Assembly (NCBI RefSeq): GCF_001436115.1
Contig: NZ_AYZQ01000001.1
Location: 1-64,000, forward strand
Direction of reading: 5' to 3'
From: Lacticaseibacillus brantae DSM 23927
GTDB lineage: Bacteria; Bacillota; Bacilli; Lactobacillales; Lactobacillaceae
Length of the DNA: 64,000 nucleotides
Shown here: positions 25,259 through 34,375 of the stretch, in pieces
Layout: each line of letters begins with the position of its first letter
Numbering within the stretch: position 1 is the first letter of the stretch
The notes under the pieces: generated by a model
The model's input: the letters and a program-made list of their open reading frames with translations, nothing else
The model's database searches: none
What the model was told of the DNA's origin: nothing
Made by a program: the position numbers and the translations under genes

Positions 25259-25381
25259 AAGCTTTTTTATCACTCACTTTTATCAGACGGCTGCTTTTGT
25301 CGGCGGTGATAAAAGTTAGCGCTAGAAAACTTCACTAACGCATTGCTTCGCTGTGGATAACCGAAGCTATGCGTTTTTTTT
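25259..25381 (+). ncRNA. Unassigned structured leader or small RNA upstream of trmL-topB
   Basis: Between a good promoter and trmL lie two structures. The first is a perfect 10-bp inverted repeat, ACTTTTATCA (25276-25285) with TGATAAAAGT (25307-25316), enclosing 21 bases. The second is a strong intrinsic terminator, ACGCAT-GCTTCG (25338-25350) with CGAAGC-ATGCGT (25362-25374) and an eight-T run. The unit could be a short independent RNA of about 120 bases or an attenuator leader controlling trmL-topB. I do not recognise a known riboswitch or T-box sequence. A competing GTTAG/CTAAC helix (25315-25319, 25335-25339) touches the base of the terminator. Confidence 0.45.
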
Positions 25382-25434
25382 GTACGTTGGCAAATCCCCG
25401 TACGCTAATCAAGTTTATATTTTTGGAGGCTCTT

Positions 25435-25944
25435 ATGGCAAATCATATCGTATTATTTGAACCCTTAATTCCCGCAAATACAGGCAATATTGCTCGGACC
25501 GCTGCCGCAACCGATAGCTATCTTCATCTCATTAAACCCCTTGGTTTTGAAGTCGATGACAAGCATTTGAAGCGGGCAGGGCTTGATTACTGGAATTCAG
25601 TGAAGATTGTTTATCATGACAGCTTGGACGACTTCTTAGCAACCGTCCCAGACGATCAGTATCTCTATTTAATTAGTAAGTTCGCCGATAAAACCTATTC
25701 TGACCAAGATTTGTCTGATACCACTGTGGACCATTATTTCTTATTCGGGAAAGAAACGACGGGCCTGCCTGAACCATTTATGCGGGCCAATCCAGAAAAG
25801 GCGCTCCGCATTCCCATGACAGACAAAGTTCGAGCACTCAACCTTTCTAACACTGCTGCCTTAGTAATCTATGAAGCCTTGCGACAACAAGATTTTGCTG
25901 GGCTTGAACGTCACCACATGTATGAACACGATAAATTAAAGTAA
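25435..25944 (+). CDS. trmL: tRNA (cytidine(34)-2'-O)-methyltransferase TrmL
   Basis: The 169-residue SPOUT methyltransferase modifies the wobble ribose of tRNA-Leu isoacceptors. The three SPOUT knot motifs are visible: [21 protein letters not shown] (residues about 2-22), [14 protein letters not shown] in the middle and [26 protein letters not shown] at the C terminus. The start is set at the ATG after TTTGGAGGCTCTT; an upstream in-frame ATG at 25369 lies in the terminator. It is followed ten bases later by topB, an apparent operon. A terminator upstream suggests attenuation or read-through control. Confidence 0.95.
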   Translation: MANHIVLFEPLIPANTGNIARTAAATDSYLHLIKPLGFEVDDKHLKRAGLDYWNSVKIVYHDSLDDFLATVPDDQYLYLISKFADKTYSDQDLSDTTVDHYFLFGKETTGLPEPFMRANPEKALRIPMTDKVRALNLSNTAALVIYEALRQQDFAGLERHHMYEHDKLK

Positions 25945-25954
25945 GGAGACCAAG

Positions 25955-27982
25955 ATGAAATTAGTGCTGGCTGAAAAACCTAGTGTCGGGGCCGAATTGG
26001 CCCGCGTTTTGGGCGCAAAGCAAAAACATAATGGCTATTTTGAGGGAAACGGTTATGTCGTGACCTGGTCATTAGGCCATTTGTTGACGCTGAAAATGCC
26101 GGAACAATATCACCCCGAATGGGCGGAGTGGACCTTTGATACTCTGCCATTAATCCCCCAGAAGTTGGAAACCACTCCGCTCAAACAAACCCGCAAACAG
26201 CTTGCCGTGGTGAAGGCACTCGCCAAACGCGCAGATATTAGTGAGGCCATCATCGCCACGGATGCCGGTCGCGAAGGCGAGTTGGTCGCGCGATATATTT
26301 TTAACTACCTTAATTTTAGCAAACCCCTGAAGCGACTGTGGATTTCTTCTCAGACCGATCGGGCGATTCGGGATGGCTTTGACCACCTTGCTTCAGCCAA
26401 GCAATACGACAATCTCTATCAAGCGGCATTAGCGCGGGCTGAAGCCGACTGGTTGGTTGGCTTGAATGTCAGCCGGGCCTTGACAATTAAGTACGATGAT
26501 TCGTTATCAGCTGGCCGCGTGCAGACACCGACCCTGGCCTTTGTGGCTAATCAAGAGCAAAAGCGCAATCAATTTAAGCCGGAAAGCTTTGCAGTTGTTA
26601 CCGTTCAGACCGCATTGGGCAAAGCAACGTTGAAACAACAATATGCGGCGGATAAAGCCAAACAAGTCGCCGCTAGCTTGAATCAACAGCCACTCAAAGT
26701 GACTGCTATAAAGGTCAAGCAACAGCGCGAGCAAGCACCACTGCCGTTTGATTTGAACGAGCTTCAACAAGTGGCGAACCAGAAATTCGGTTATTCACCG
26801 AAGCAAACGTTGAACTACTTGCAGAATCTGTATGAACGCGAAAAGGCTGTGACTTATCCGCGGACTGACTCGCGGTATCTGACGACTGATTTGAAAGCGA
26901 CGATGGCTGATCGACTTCAGGCAATTCGCCGGTATCATGACGAGTCGATTAAAAATCCAACGTTACCTAAATACGTGTATAACGACGCTAAAGTGGGCGA
27001 TCACTATGGGTTGATTCCCACAGAGCAGGCTGTTGATCCCGCCAAACTTGATCGGGATGAACTTAATATCTATCGCTTGATTGTGGGCCGCTTTATTGAT
27101 TTATTTAAGCCAGCGTACGAAGCAGAGCAACTGACCTATACTTTGTCCGCTGGTGATTTGACCTTAACGTTGAAAACGGTCAGCGTCATCCAGCCAGGTT
27201 TTAAGGCAGTCGAGAAGAATCAGGCGGCTAAGTTATCAATTGGAGAGACAATCACTGGCAATGCCAGCGTCGAAATGAAACAGACTCAGCCACCTGCATT
27301 GCTCAATGAAGCTAGTCTGCTGGGTAAGATGGAGCAATTTGGTTTAGGGACCCCTGCAACCCGGGCCGATATCATCGATAAGCTGCAAAACTCGGGCTCA
27401 ATGGCCAAGCAAGGTCGCGATTTGACTGTGACGCCAAAGGGGAAGCAGTTGCTCAAATTAGTCAATCCCCGACTAGTTTCGCCTGATCTCACCGCAAAGT
27501 GGGAAAGTAGCCTTAAAGCTATTGAGGCCGGCAAGCTATCTCGTACGACCTTCATCGACGAAATTAAAACCGAGACTAAAGCATTGGTCCTTGAAGTCAA
27601 ACAAAGCCAGGCTAAATATGAAGATCATTCCGTCACCGGCAAACTCTGTCCGGACTGTGGCCAGAATTTACGCGAGAAGCAGACTAAACAAGGTGTGCTA
27701 TTAGTCTGCAATAATTGTGGCTACAAGCGGTATCGGGATCCTAAGGTCACCAATCATCGCTGCAGCCAATGTCATAAGAAGATGGTCATTTTGACGGGAT
27801 CCAAAGGCGATTACTTCAAATGCTTGAATTGTGGTAATACTGAAGCAATGTCTCAGGCCAAGGGCAACAAAAAAATGAACAAGCGAGAAGAACAACGGTT
27901 GCTCAAAAAGTATAGTCAAGACGAAGAACCGGCAGAAAGCCCATTGGCTGCGGCCTTGAAAGCAGCCATGAAGCAAGACTAG
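25955..27982 (+). CDS. topB: DNA topoisomerase III
   Basis: A 675-residue type IA topoisomerase that passes single strands to decatenate or relax DNA. The TOPRIM domain at the N terminus includes LVLAEKPSVGAELA and ATDAGREGELVARY (residues about 107-120); the catalytic tyrosine is in TYPRTDSRY near residue 300. The C-terminal region carries two four-cysteine zinc ribbons (CPDCG...CNNCG and CSQCH...CLNCG, residues about 565-630), then a basic tail. The gene follows trmL by ten bases with its own GGAGACC ribosome site. It is distinct from topA, which is not in this window. Confidence 0.96.
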   Translation: MKLVLAEKPSVGAELARVLGAKQKHNGYFEGNGYVVTWSLGHLLTLKMPEQYHPEWAEWTFDTLPLIPQKLETTPLKQTRKQLAVVKALAKRADISEAIIATDAGREGELVARYIFNYLNFSKPLKRLWISSQTDRAIRDGFDHLASAKQYDNLYQAALARAEADWLVGLNVSRALTIKYDDSLSAGRVQTPTLAFVANQEQKRNQFKPESFAVVTVQTALGKATLKQQYAADKAKQVAASLNQQPLKVTAIKVKQQREQAPLPFDLNELQQVANQKFGYSPKQTLNYLQNLYEREKAVTYPRTDSRYLTTDLKATMADRLQAIRRYHDESIKNPTLPKYVYNDAKVGDHYGLIPTEQAVDPAKLDRDELNIYRLIVGRFIDLFKPAYEAEQLTYTLSAGDLTLTLKTVSVIQPGFKAVEKNQAAKLSIGETITGNASVEMKQTQPPALLNEASLLGKMEQFGLGTPATRADIIDKLQNSGSMAKQGRDLTVTPKGKQLLKLVNPRLVSPDLTAKWESSLKAIEAGKLSRTTFIDEIKTETKALVLEVKQSQAKYEDHSVTGKLCPDCGQNLREKQTKQGVLLVCNNCGYKRYRDPKVTNHRCSQCHKKMVILTGSKGDYFKCLNCGNTEAMSQAKGNKKMNKREEQRLLKKYSQDEEPAESPLAAALKAAMKQD

Positions 27983-28026
27983 TCACGTGGTATAATCAAG
28001 GCAGCGCCGAATAACAGGAGGTTATT

Positions 28027-28416
28027 ATGCAAACGAAACGGTTTTCAATCATTGTCCAATCATTTCATTATGATTTAGTCGGCCCCGATGCCGAATTGAA
28101 GCAGGATGTCCAGGTTGCCATGCGGCAAGTGGAACCAACCGATCCGGAACGCCAGGCCGAAACTAAGGCCGGGAATTTCTTTGAAATTATGGTACCCTTT
28201 GATGTTATTGCGGGAAACACTGGCTTTGAAGTCTCCGGTCAGATTACGCAAATCGTTCAAACTCTGGACTATTTTGGTGAGGCAAAAGACATTGCGCCAG
28301 ATGATTTACAGAAGCTATCGCGGCCTCTGGTGGAGACCATTGAAACCTTAACCTATCAGGTAACCGCTGTTGCCTTGGATCAAGGTATTTCTTTGAATTT
28401 TCAAGCCGCAGACTAA
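28027..28416 (+). CDS. DUF1149 family protein
   Basis: A 129-residue acidic cytoplasmic protein matching the DUF1149 family found in lactobacilli, streptococci and enterococci. It has alternating beta strands (KRFSIIVQSFHYDLVG; FFEIMVPFDVIAGNTGFEVSGQITQIVQ) followed by a C-terminal helix, a layout that recalls SecB-like folds; that resemblance is my impression and not demonstrated. It lacks cysteine and membrane segments. The start follows AACAGGAGGTTATT. It has its own short upstream region after topB and is ended by a strong terminator. Function unknown. Confidence 0.8.
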   Translation: MQTKRFSIIVQSFHYDLVGPDAELKQDVQVAMRQVEPTDPERQAETKAGNFFEIMVPFDVIAGNTGFEVSGQITQIVQTLDYFGEAKDIAPDDLQKLSRPLVETIETLTYQVTAVALDQGISLNFQAAD

Positions 28417-28439
28417 CGAATCAAGATACAAGCAAAGCA

Positions 28440-28485
28440 GAGGCTATGACATCACCCAAGGGATGGCGTCATAGCCTCTTGTTTA
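28440..28485 (+). terminator. Intrinsic terminator after the DUF1149 gene
   Basis: GAGGCTATGAC pairs with GTCATAGCCTC with further inner pairing, followed by TTGTTT. Confidence 0.88.
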
Positions 28486-28602
28486 TGCATTAGCCTTCAG
28501 TAAAATCGCTTTAGATTGAATTTTAAATCCAGTTGCACAATTGCCTGCAACTTGCAGAAATGTCCTTGAGATATTTGAGTCGGTTCCGATTACTCGAGCC
28601 GT

Positions 28603-28631
28603 CTGACAGGGCAACGCTTTTCGTGTATAAT
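28603..28631 (+). promoter_or_regulatory. Promoter of ftsK
   Basis: CTGACA, 17 bases, then a perfect TATAAT at 28626-28631, followed by AAAGGAGGGG and the TTG start 25 bases later. Confidence 0.8.
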
Positions 28632-28655
28632 CTTTTCAGTAAAGGAGGGGTCTTT

Positions 28656-30938
28656 TTGGCGCAAACACGACGTACCACCAAACGCAAACCCGCAAAGAAA
28701 ACCGCGTCCAAACGACGCCCACAAAAACATGTTGATAACACCCTCAATTGGATTGGCGTGTTGTTTCTCATTATCGCTGCCTTTGCTGGTTTCAGGTTGG
28801 GCATCGTCGGAATTTTCACCGCCAACGTGTTACGTTTGTTTGTCGGGGACTCCTTCCTGATTGCTAGTGGGCTGCTGGCGGGTGTGGGGGCTTGGCTTCT
28901 TTTTGCCGGGCGGCTACCATTAATTCCTCGTCGGATTCTATTTGGATTCACTGGACTTTATGTGAGCGTACTCGTCATGCTCAGTGCGCTAACAGCTAAT
29001 GCACTCGACATTCATGCCCATTATTTTACTGCCACTTGGCATTTACTCCAGAATGATTTCAGTACGATGACGACCGCCTCAGTTGTTGGCGGTGGCTTGA
29101 TTGGGAGCTCCTTGGACAGTTTATTAGCGCCACTGTTTTCTCAAGTTGGCGCGATTGCCTTGGCTGGCCTCGGGGGAATTGCTAGTATTCTGGCTATTTT
29201 CAATGTTAAGCCGCAACAAGTCTTTGCCGTTTGCCAAGGCATTGGTCATACGCTGAAATCGAGTTGGCTGAATCTGACTGACCGCTGGCGTAACCGGGCC
29301 CCACGACCAGCAAAACCACAACCACAGCCCAAAGTCGCAGTTGTGGCGCCCGATAATGAACCTGACTTACCACCAGCCCGTGAAACAGCTGAATCTGATG
29401 ACTTTACGATCAACGCACCTGAGCCAGTGACACCGCCAGTGAACCCAACACCGAAACCGGTCGTCAAGCCGGTCTCTAGTGCACCGGTAACGCCAAGTGC
29501 GGGTGACTCTGATATAGCGAGTGATCCGGATTTTGTGGATTACGACTTGCCAAGCTTGGATTTATTGACGGTCACGCAAGCAGCTGATCAAAGCACCGAA
29601 TATGATGCTATTAAGCGCAATCGCGTAAAATTAAAACAAACGTTGGACAGTTTCGGGGTGGATGTCTCAGTGAAATCCGCAACCCTGGGCCCTGCGATTA
29701 CGCAGTATGAAATTCAACCTGCAGTTGGCGTTAAAGTCAGCAAAATTGTGAACCTATCTGATGACTTGGCCTTGGCACTGGCTGCAAAGGATATTCGGAT
29801 TGAAGCGCCCATCCCTGGGAAACCACTGATTGGGATTGAAGTTCCAAACCAACAAGTTGCCATGGTTGGTTATCGCGAAGTGCTCGCGGCAACACCCAAA
29901 CATCCTGATAAGCCGCTTGTGATTCCGTTAGGGAAAGATGTTAATGGTCAAGTGGTCACGTTTGATCTGACGAAAATGCCGCACTTGCTGATTGCGGGGT
30001 CGACCGGGTCGGGTAAGTCGGTCATGATTAACGTAATTATTACCAGTATCTTGATGACCACAAAACCAACCGAAGTCCGCTTGATGCTCATTGATCCTAA
30101 ACGAGTAGAGTTGTCGATTTATAACGGCGTGCCGCATTTGTTAACGCCCGTTGTCACGGAGGCCAAAAAGGCGCCTAGTGCCCTCAACAAGGTGATTACA
30201 GAAATGGATCGCCGGTATGAGGCATTTGCTGCAGCTGGTGTCCGCAATATTGATGAGTTTAATCAGAAAGTTTTGGCCAACGATACACCAATTCAGAAAA
30301 TGCCTTACATTGTCGTTATTGTCGATGAGTTATCCGACTTAATGATGGTGGCGGGTAATGAAGTTGAAACTGCGATTGTGCGCCTAGCCCAAATGGCCCG
30401 AGCAGCCGGAATTCACGTCATCATTGCGACCCAGCGGCCTAGTGTTGATGTTATTACAGGTCTGATCAAGGCCAACGTGCCATCCCGGATTGCGTTTGCG
30501 GTATCATCTGGGATCGATTCCCGGACCATTTTGGATGCCAATGGTGCTGAAAAGTTGCTGGGCCGTGGGGATATGCTTTATGAACCTGTCGATGCAAATA
30601 AACCAGTGCGGATCCAAGGTGCGTTCATCCCTTCTGCCGATGTTGAGGCAGTGGTAAACGCGATTACCAGCCAAGTCGCACCGGCGTATGATGATAATAT
30701 GGCACCGAGTGAAACTGATGACACGGCCGGTGGTGCTGATTCAGAAGATGAGTACTATGATGATGCTGTCGATTTTGTTCGTCAGCAAGGCTCAGCATCG
30801 ACCTCTATGCTGCAGCGACGCTTTCGGATTGGATACAACCGTGCTGCTCGGCTTATTGACGATTTAGAAGCTAATGGCATTGTGGGGCCGAGCGAAGGTA
30901 GCAAGCCACGCAAGGTTTTCCCTGCCAGCGGTGAGTAA
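28656..30938 (+). CDS. ftsK: DNA translocase FtsK/SpoIIIE
   Basis: The 760-residue protein pumps chromosomal DNA through the closing division septum. Four to five N-terminal membrane segments (residues about 30-180) follow a basic start; then a proline-rich linker (about 210-310) and the RecA-like motor with Walker A GSTGSGKS near residue 450 and Walker B VIVDELSDLM near residue 555. The C-terminal gamma winged helix (TSMLQRRFRIGYNRAARLID) reads KOPS/SRS-type sequences. The frame is open from 28533, but the AAAGGAGGGG site shows that translation starts at TTG 28656. The ymf genes follow as in Bacillus. Confidence 0.96.
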   Translation: MAQTRRTTKRKPAKKTASKRRPQKHVDNTLNWIGVLFLIIAAFAGFRLGIVGIFTANVLRLFVGDSFLIASGLLAGVGAWLLFAGRLPLIPRRILFGFTGLYVSVLVMLSALTANALDIHAHYFTATWHLLQNDFSTMTTASVVGGGLIGSSLDSLLAPLFSQVGAIALAGLGGIASILAIFNVKPQQVFAVCQGIGHTLKSSWLNLTDRWRNRAPRPAKPQPQPKVAVVAPDNEPDLPPARETAESDDFTINAPEPVTPPVNPTPKPVVKPVSSAPVTPSAGDSDIASDPDFVDYDLPSLDLLTVTQAADQSTEYDAIKRNRVKLKQTLDSFGVDVSVKSATLGPAITQYEIQPAVGVKVSKIVNLSDDLALALAAKDIRIEAPIPGKPLIGIEVPNQQVAMVGYREVLAATPKHPDKPLVIPLGKDVNGQVVTFDLTKMPHLLIAGSTGSGKSVMINVIITSILMTTKPTEVRLMLIDPKRVELSIYNGVPHLLTPVVTEAKKAPSALNKVITEMDRRYEAFAAAGVRNIDEFNQKVLANDTPIQKMPYIVVIVDELSDLMMVAGNEVETAIVRLAQMARAAGIHVIIATQRPSVDVITGLIKANVPSRIAFAVSSGIDSRTILDANGAEKLLGRGDMLYEPVDANKPVRIQGAFIPSADVEAVVNAITSQVAPAYDDNMAPSETDDTAGGADSEDEYYDDAVDFVRQQGSASTSMLQRRFRIGYNRAARLIDDLEANGIVGPSEGSKPRKVFPASGE

Positions 30939-31018
30939 GCGTCGGTTTCAGCACATTGGCACTTTCTGGTAAGATGACAATAGATAAATGACTGTGACCG
31001 TGAAAGGACCCAGCTAAT

Positions 31019-32278
31019 TTGAGAATCGAATTAAAACCAGGTGTTCATTTGAACATCATTGAAACGCAACAATTTAAAACCACCCGTATTTCGATCCAAT
31101 TCATTGCGCCTTTGGCCAAAGCTACGGTAACTCAGCGCACTTTGCTGACAAGTATGCTGGAGACGAACAGCGCAGATTATCCAACCCAAGCTAAAGTTTC
31201 AACGTTCTTAGAAAGTCTTTATGGAGCATCATTTGGCATCGGGGTAGCGCGGGAAGGACAGGTTCACCGAATTTCAGCGACGATGAATTTAGTGGCAGAT
31301 CAATTTGCCGACAGCTCATTATTACCGGCAGCCTTTGACTTCATTCAGCGTCTGATTTTTCGCCCGAACGTTCAAAATGAGGCTTTTGATCAGGTTACTT
31401 TTGACCGCGAGCAGGAGAATCTCATGCAATACTTGGCCAGTCTGGACGATGATCGTCAAACTCAGGCGGCTTTGGCCCTTCAGCGCCTGTACTTCGCCGC
31501 TTCACCGGACCAGGCTGTGCCAAGTTTCGGCGAAATTGACGCCTTACGTGAGATCACACCGACAAGTCTGTATCAGTACTATCAAGATGTGTTGGCCCAT
31601 GACCAAATCGAAATTGTCGTTCTCGGCAATGTTGATGCAGAATTGGTGACGAAATTAACCGAACAATTACCTTTTGGCCCTCGAGCAACCGTTGGCAGTT
31701 TGAGTTTTGATCAACCGGTGGGGCCAGAGATTGCAACTCAAACTGAAACCGCCAATGTCAATCAAGCCAAGTTCAACCTAGGCTATCATGTCGAGATTGA
31801 CGACTTTGGCCCCAAATATTTCGCGATGCTAGTAGCTGAGTCACTATTTGGAGGCTCCCCGCTATCCATGCTATTCACGAATGTCCGTGAAAAAGCTAGC
31901 TTGGCGTATTATGCCAGTTCGCAGTTGGATGCCTTGCGCCACTTTATGTCGGTGCAAACAGGGATTGACGCTGACCAACAACCGCGGGTACTCGATTTAA
32001 TTAGCCAGCAACGCCAACTCATTATTGATGGTGAGTTTGACGAAGCGCGGCTACAAGCTATTAAGGACGGCCTGATTAATGCCCGCGTGTCTGGCGCGGA
32101 CAGTCCACGATTCTTGAGTAATCAGGCATTATTCCATGCGCTAACACCTGGTGCGCCAACTGACTTGGCTAGTTTCACTGCTAAAGTTCAAGCCGTAACC
32201 AAAGCCCAGGTGCAAGCAGCAGCTAAAACGATGCAATTGCAGGCAACGTACTTCTTAACGGGGGCAAATAATGGATAA
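31019..32278 (+). CDS. ymfF: M16-family peptidase-like protein, zinc motif absent (YmfF type)
   Basis: A 419-residue member of the insulinase/mitochondrial-processing-peptidase superfamily. The HxxEH zinc-binding motif expected near residue 50 is missing (LLTSMLETNSADYPTQ in its place), although the fold pattern continues to the conserved LFTNVREKASLAYY block (residues about 284-297) that lines the active site in M16 partners. It overlaps the catalytic-type gene ymfH by eight bases, so the pair probably forms a heterodimer. The start is TTG at 31019, with GAAAGGACC nine bases upstream. Substrate unknown; Bacillus counterparts lie in the same order. Confidence 0.9.
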   Translation: MRIELKPGVHLNIIETQQFKTTRISIQFIAPLAKATVTQRTLLTSMLETNSADYPTQAKVSTFLESLYGASFGIGVAREGQVHRISATMNLVADQFADSSLLPAAFDFIQRLIFRPNVQNEAFDQVTFDREQENLMQYLASLDDDRQTQAALALQRLYFAASPDQAVPSFGEIDALREITPTSLYQYYQDVLAHDQIEIVVLGNVDAELVTKLTEQLPFGPRATVGSLSFDQPVGPEIATQTETANVNQAKFNLGYHVEIDDFGPKYFAMLVAESLFGGSPLSMLFTNVREKASLAYYASSQLDALRHFMSVQTGIDADQQPRVLDLISQQRQLIIDGEFDEARLQAIKDGLINARVSGADSPRFLSNQALFHALTPGAPTDLASFTAKVQAVTKAQVQAAAKTMQLQATYFLTGANNG

Positions 32279-33563
32279 ACAAACTTACGCGGATGCGGAT
32301 GAGACCCTCTACCGGCAAGTACTCCCGAACGGGTTAACCGTGATTGTGGTCCCTAAAGCTGACTACCATAAAACGTATGCATTGATGACGACTAACTACG
32401 GTTCAATTGATACCCGCTTCATCCCGCTTGGCGGCGATCAATTCGTTGACACGCCTGATGGCATTGCGCATTTCCTGGAACATAAGCTCTTTGAAAAAGC
32501 CGATCACGATGCTTTCGACTTGTTTGGCGAAACAGGGGCCAACGCCAATGCCTTCACTGGCGCGACTCGGACGAGCTATCTTTTCTCCACCACTGCGGCA
32601 GTCGAAACGAATCTTGAAACCTTGCTTGATTTCGTGCAGGATCCATACTTCACCGATCAAACGGTGAATAAAGAAAAAGGGATTATCGGGCAGGAAATCC
32701 AGATGTATCAAGATGATCCTGGCTGGCGGTTGTATTTTGGGATGATTGGTAATTTGTACCCAACTCATCCGGTGCACATCGACGTGGCTGGGACGATTGA
32801 TTCAATCGATAAAATTACCCCTGAAATGCTCTATGACGTTCATCGCACGTTCTATCAGCCAAGCAACATGACACTGACGATTGTCGGCAATGTCGACCCT
32901 GACGCTATTGTGGCCCTGGTGGCTAACAATCAAGCCAAAAAGCAGCTGGTGAATGGGCCTTTCACTCGTGGGGTCGAAGTTGATACGGATATTTCGACGA
33001 TTTTGCCATACCGGGTTCTTGAAATGCCAATCGTTCAACCGAAAAGTATCGTGGGCATCAAAGGCACTCGGGATGTGCAAGATGATTTTGAAGGGTTAAA
33101 ATATCAGATTGCCGTCCGCTTACTGTTAGAAAGTATCTTTGGGGATTCGTCAGAGTTATATTTGAAGTGGTATGACGATGGCTTGATTGATGATTCTTTT
33201 GATTTTGAATACTCCGCTCAGCGCACTTACAACTTTGCCACCATTGGCAGTGACACGAATGACCCTGCTGCCTTCTCGGATGCGGTGATTGATGTCATTA
33301 ACCGCGGGGTTGATCAACCAGAGCTGAATGAGGCTCGGTTTAAACAGCTCCAACGGGCGGCGCTAGGCAAGTACTATCAATCGCTGAATTCACTTGAAGG
33401 GATTGCTAATCAGCTGAGTGCCCAAAGCTTTGGGACTTCAACCCTGTTTGACTTTCCTAAGGCCCTCAACAGTCTAACCTTGGCTGATCTACAACAAGTG
33501 GCTACTGAGTTTCTTAATGTTGACGCAGTGTCTGTCTTCCACTTATTATCGGAGGGTGAATGA
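32271..33563 (+). CDS. ymfH: M16-family zinc peptidase (YmfH type)
   Basis: The 430-residue partner of the preceding gene retains the inverted zinc motif: HFLEHKLFEK (residues about 65-74), with the third ligand glutamate in the EKGIIGQEIQMY segment near residue 140. It probably supplies the catalytic zinc in a YmfF-YmfH complex that cleaves small peptides or a processing substrate. The eight-base overlap with ymfF and the ATGATG overlap with the next gene indicate translational coupling through the three ymf genes. Confidence 0.93.
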   Translation: MDKQTYADADETLYRQVLPNGLTVIVVPKADYHKTYALMTTNYGSIDTRFIPLGGDQFVDTPDGIAHFLEHKLFEKADHDAFDLFGETGANANAFTGATRTSYLFSTTAAVETNLETLLDFVQDPYFTDQTVNKEKGIIGQEIQMYQDDPGWRLYFGMIGNLYPTHPVHIDVAGTIDSIDKITPEMLYDVHRTFYQPSNMTLTIVGNVDPDAIVALVANNQAKKQLVNGPFTRGVEVDTDISTILPYRVLEMPIVQPKSIVGIKGTRDVQDDFEGLKYQIAVRLLLESIFGDSSELYLKWYDDGLIDDSFDFEYSAQRTYNFATIGSDTNDPAAFSDAVIDVINRGVDQPELNEARFKQLQRAALGKYYQSLNSLEGIANQLSAQSFGTSTLFDFPKALNSLTLADLQQVATEFLNVDAVSVFHLLSEGE

Positions 33564-34288
33564 TGCCAGCAGCATTGATTCTGGGGGCTTCTGGTGATAT
33601 TGGCCAAGCGATCAGTCGGCGGTTGGCCGCTGATGGCTGGTCATTGTATTTGCACTATTTCTCCCATGAGCAAGTGATTGCCGCACTGCAATCCGAGCTG
33701 CAAGCCACTTATCCGCAGCAGGATTTCTTAACGCTGCAAGCCGACTTATCCGACCTCAGTCAACTCAATCAGATTACTGAGAACATTTTTAGCCTCGATG
33801 CCGTGGTTTTTGCGGCTGGGGTCACGGCTTATGGGCTGCTGGTTGATATACCAGTCGCTCAGATTGAAGCGCTGACTCGAATGCATCTGGTGGCACCGAT
33901 GGCTCTGTTAACACAGTTGCAGTCCAAATTGGCCCGCAGCGGCAGTGGTCGCGTGGTTTTCATTGGCTCTGTCTATGGTGGCCGCGGTTCGGCGATGGAA
34001 GTCCCTTATAGCACGGTCAAAGGCGCACAGTCCGCCTTTGTCCGGGCTTATAGTCAAGAGGTGGCTAGCTTGGGCATGACAGTCAATGTCGTCGCCCCAG
34101 GGGCAGTGGCTACCAAGATGAATCAGATGTTTGACGCTGACACAATGGCGGCAGTGCAAGCTGAAATCCCGGCGGCCCGGTTAGCAACGCCACAAGATAT
34201 TAGCTACTATGTGACCATGCTTTGTCAGCCAGAAGCAGCATATATGACTGGTCAAACGCTCTATGTCACTGGTGGCTGGCGGCAGTAA
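33563..34288 (+). CDS. ymfI: Short-chain dehydrogenase/reductase (YmfI type)
   Basis: A 241-residue SDR with the nucleotide-binding LGASGDIGQAISRRL (residues about 6-20), the FAAG block near residue 84, and the catalytic serine, tyrosine and lysine in GSVYGGRGSAMEVPYSTVKG (Y and K about residues 149-153). It probably reduces or oxidises a small carbonyl or hydroxyl substrate with NAD(P)H. Two ATGs stand in series at 33560 and 33563; GGAGGG spacing favours the second. In Bacillus the same gene lies between ymfH and ymfM. Specific substrate unknown. Confidence 0.92.
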   Translation: MPAALILGASGDIGQAISRRLAADGWSLYLHYFSHEQVIAALQSELQATYPQQDFLTLQADLSDLSQLNQITENIFSLDAVVFAAGVTAYGLLVDIPVAQIEALTRMHLVAPMALLTQLQSKLARSGSGRVVFIGSVYGGRGSAMEVPYSTVKGAQSAFVRAYSQEVASLGMTVNVVAPGAVATKMNQMFDADTMAAVQAEIPAARLATPQDISYYVTMLCQPEAAYMTGQTLYVTGGWRQ

Positions 34289-34375
34289 GAATAAAAATAA
34301 TTTCTTAATTTATTGCCTTTAGGAAACATGTTATACTGAAAACGAACAAAAAACGCTAGCGGGTGAAGAAAACAA

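Noticed and set aside
25276-25316. The 10-bp inverted repeat as ends of a transposable element
   Set aside because: It encloses only 21 bases, has no target duplication and no transposase nearby.
25369-25434. Upstream ATG giving trmL a 22-residue extension
   Set aside because: The codon lies in the terminator stem, and TTTGGAGG fits the ATG at 25435, where homologous sequence begins.
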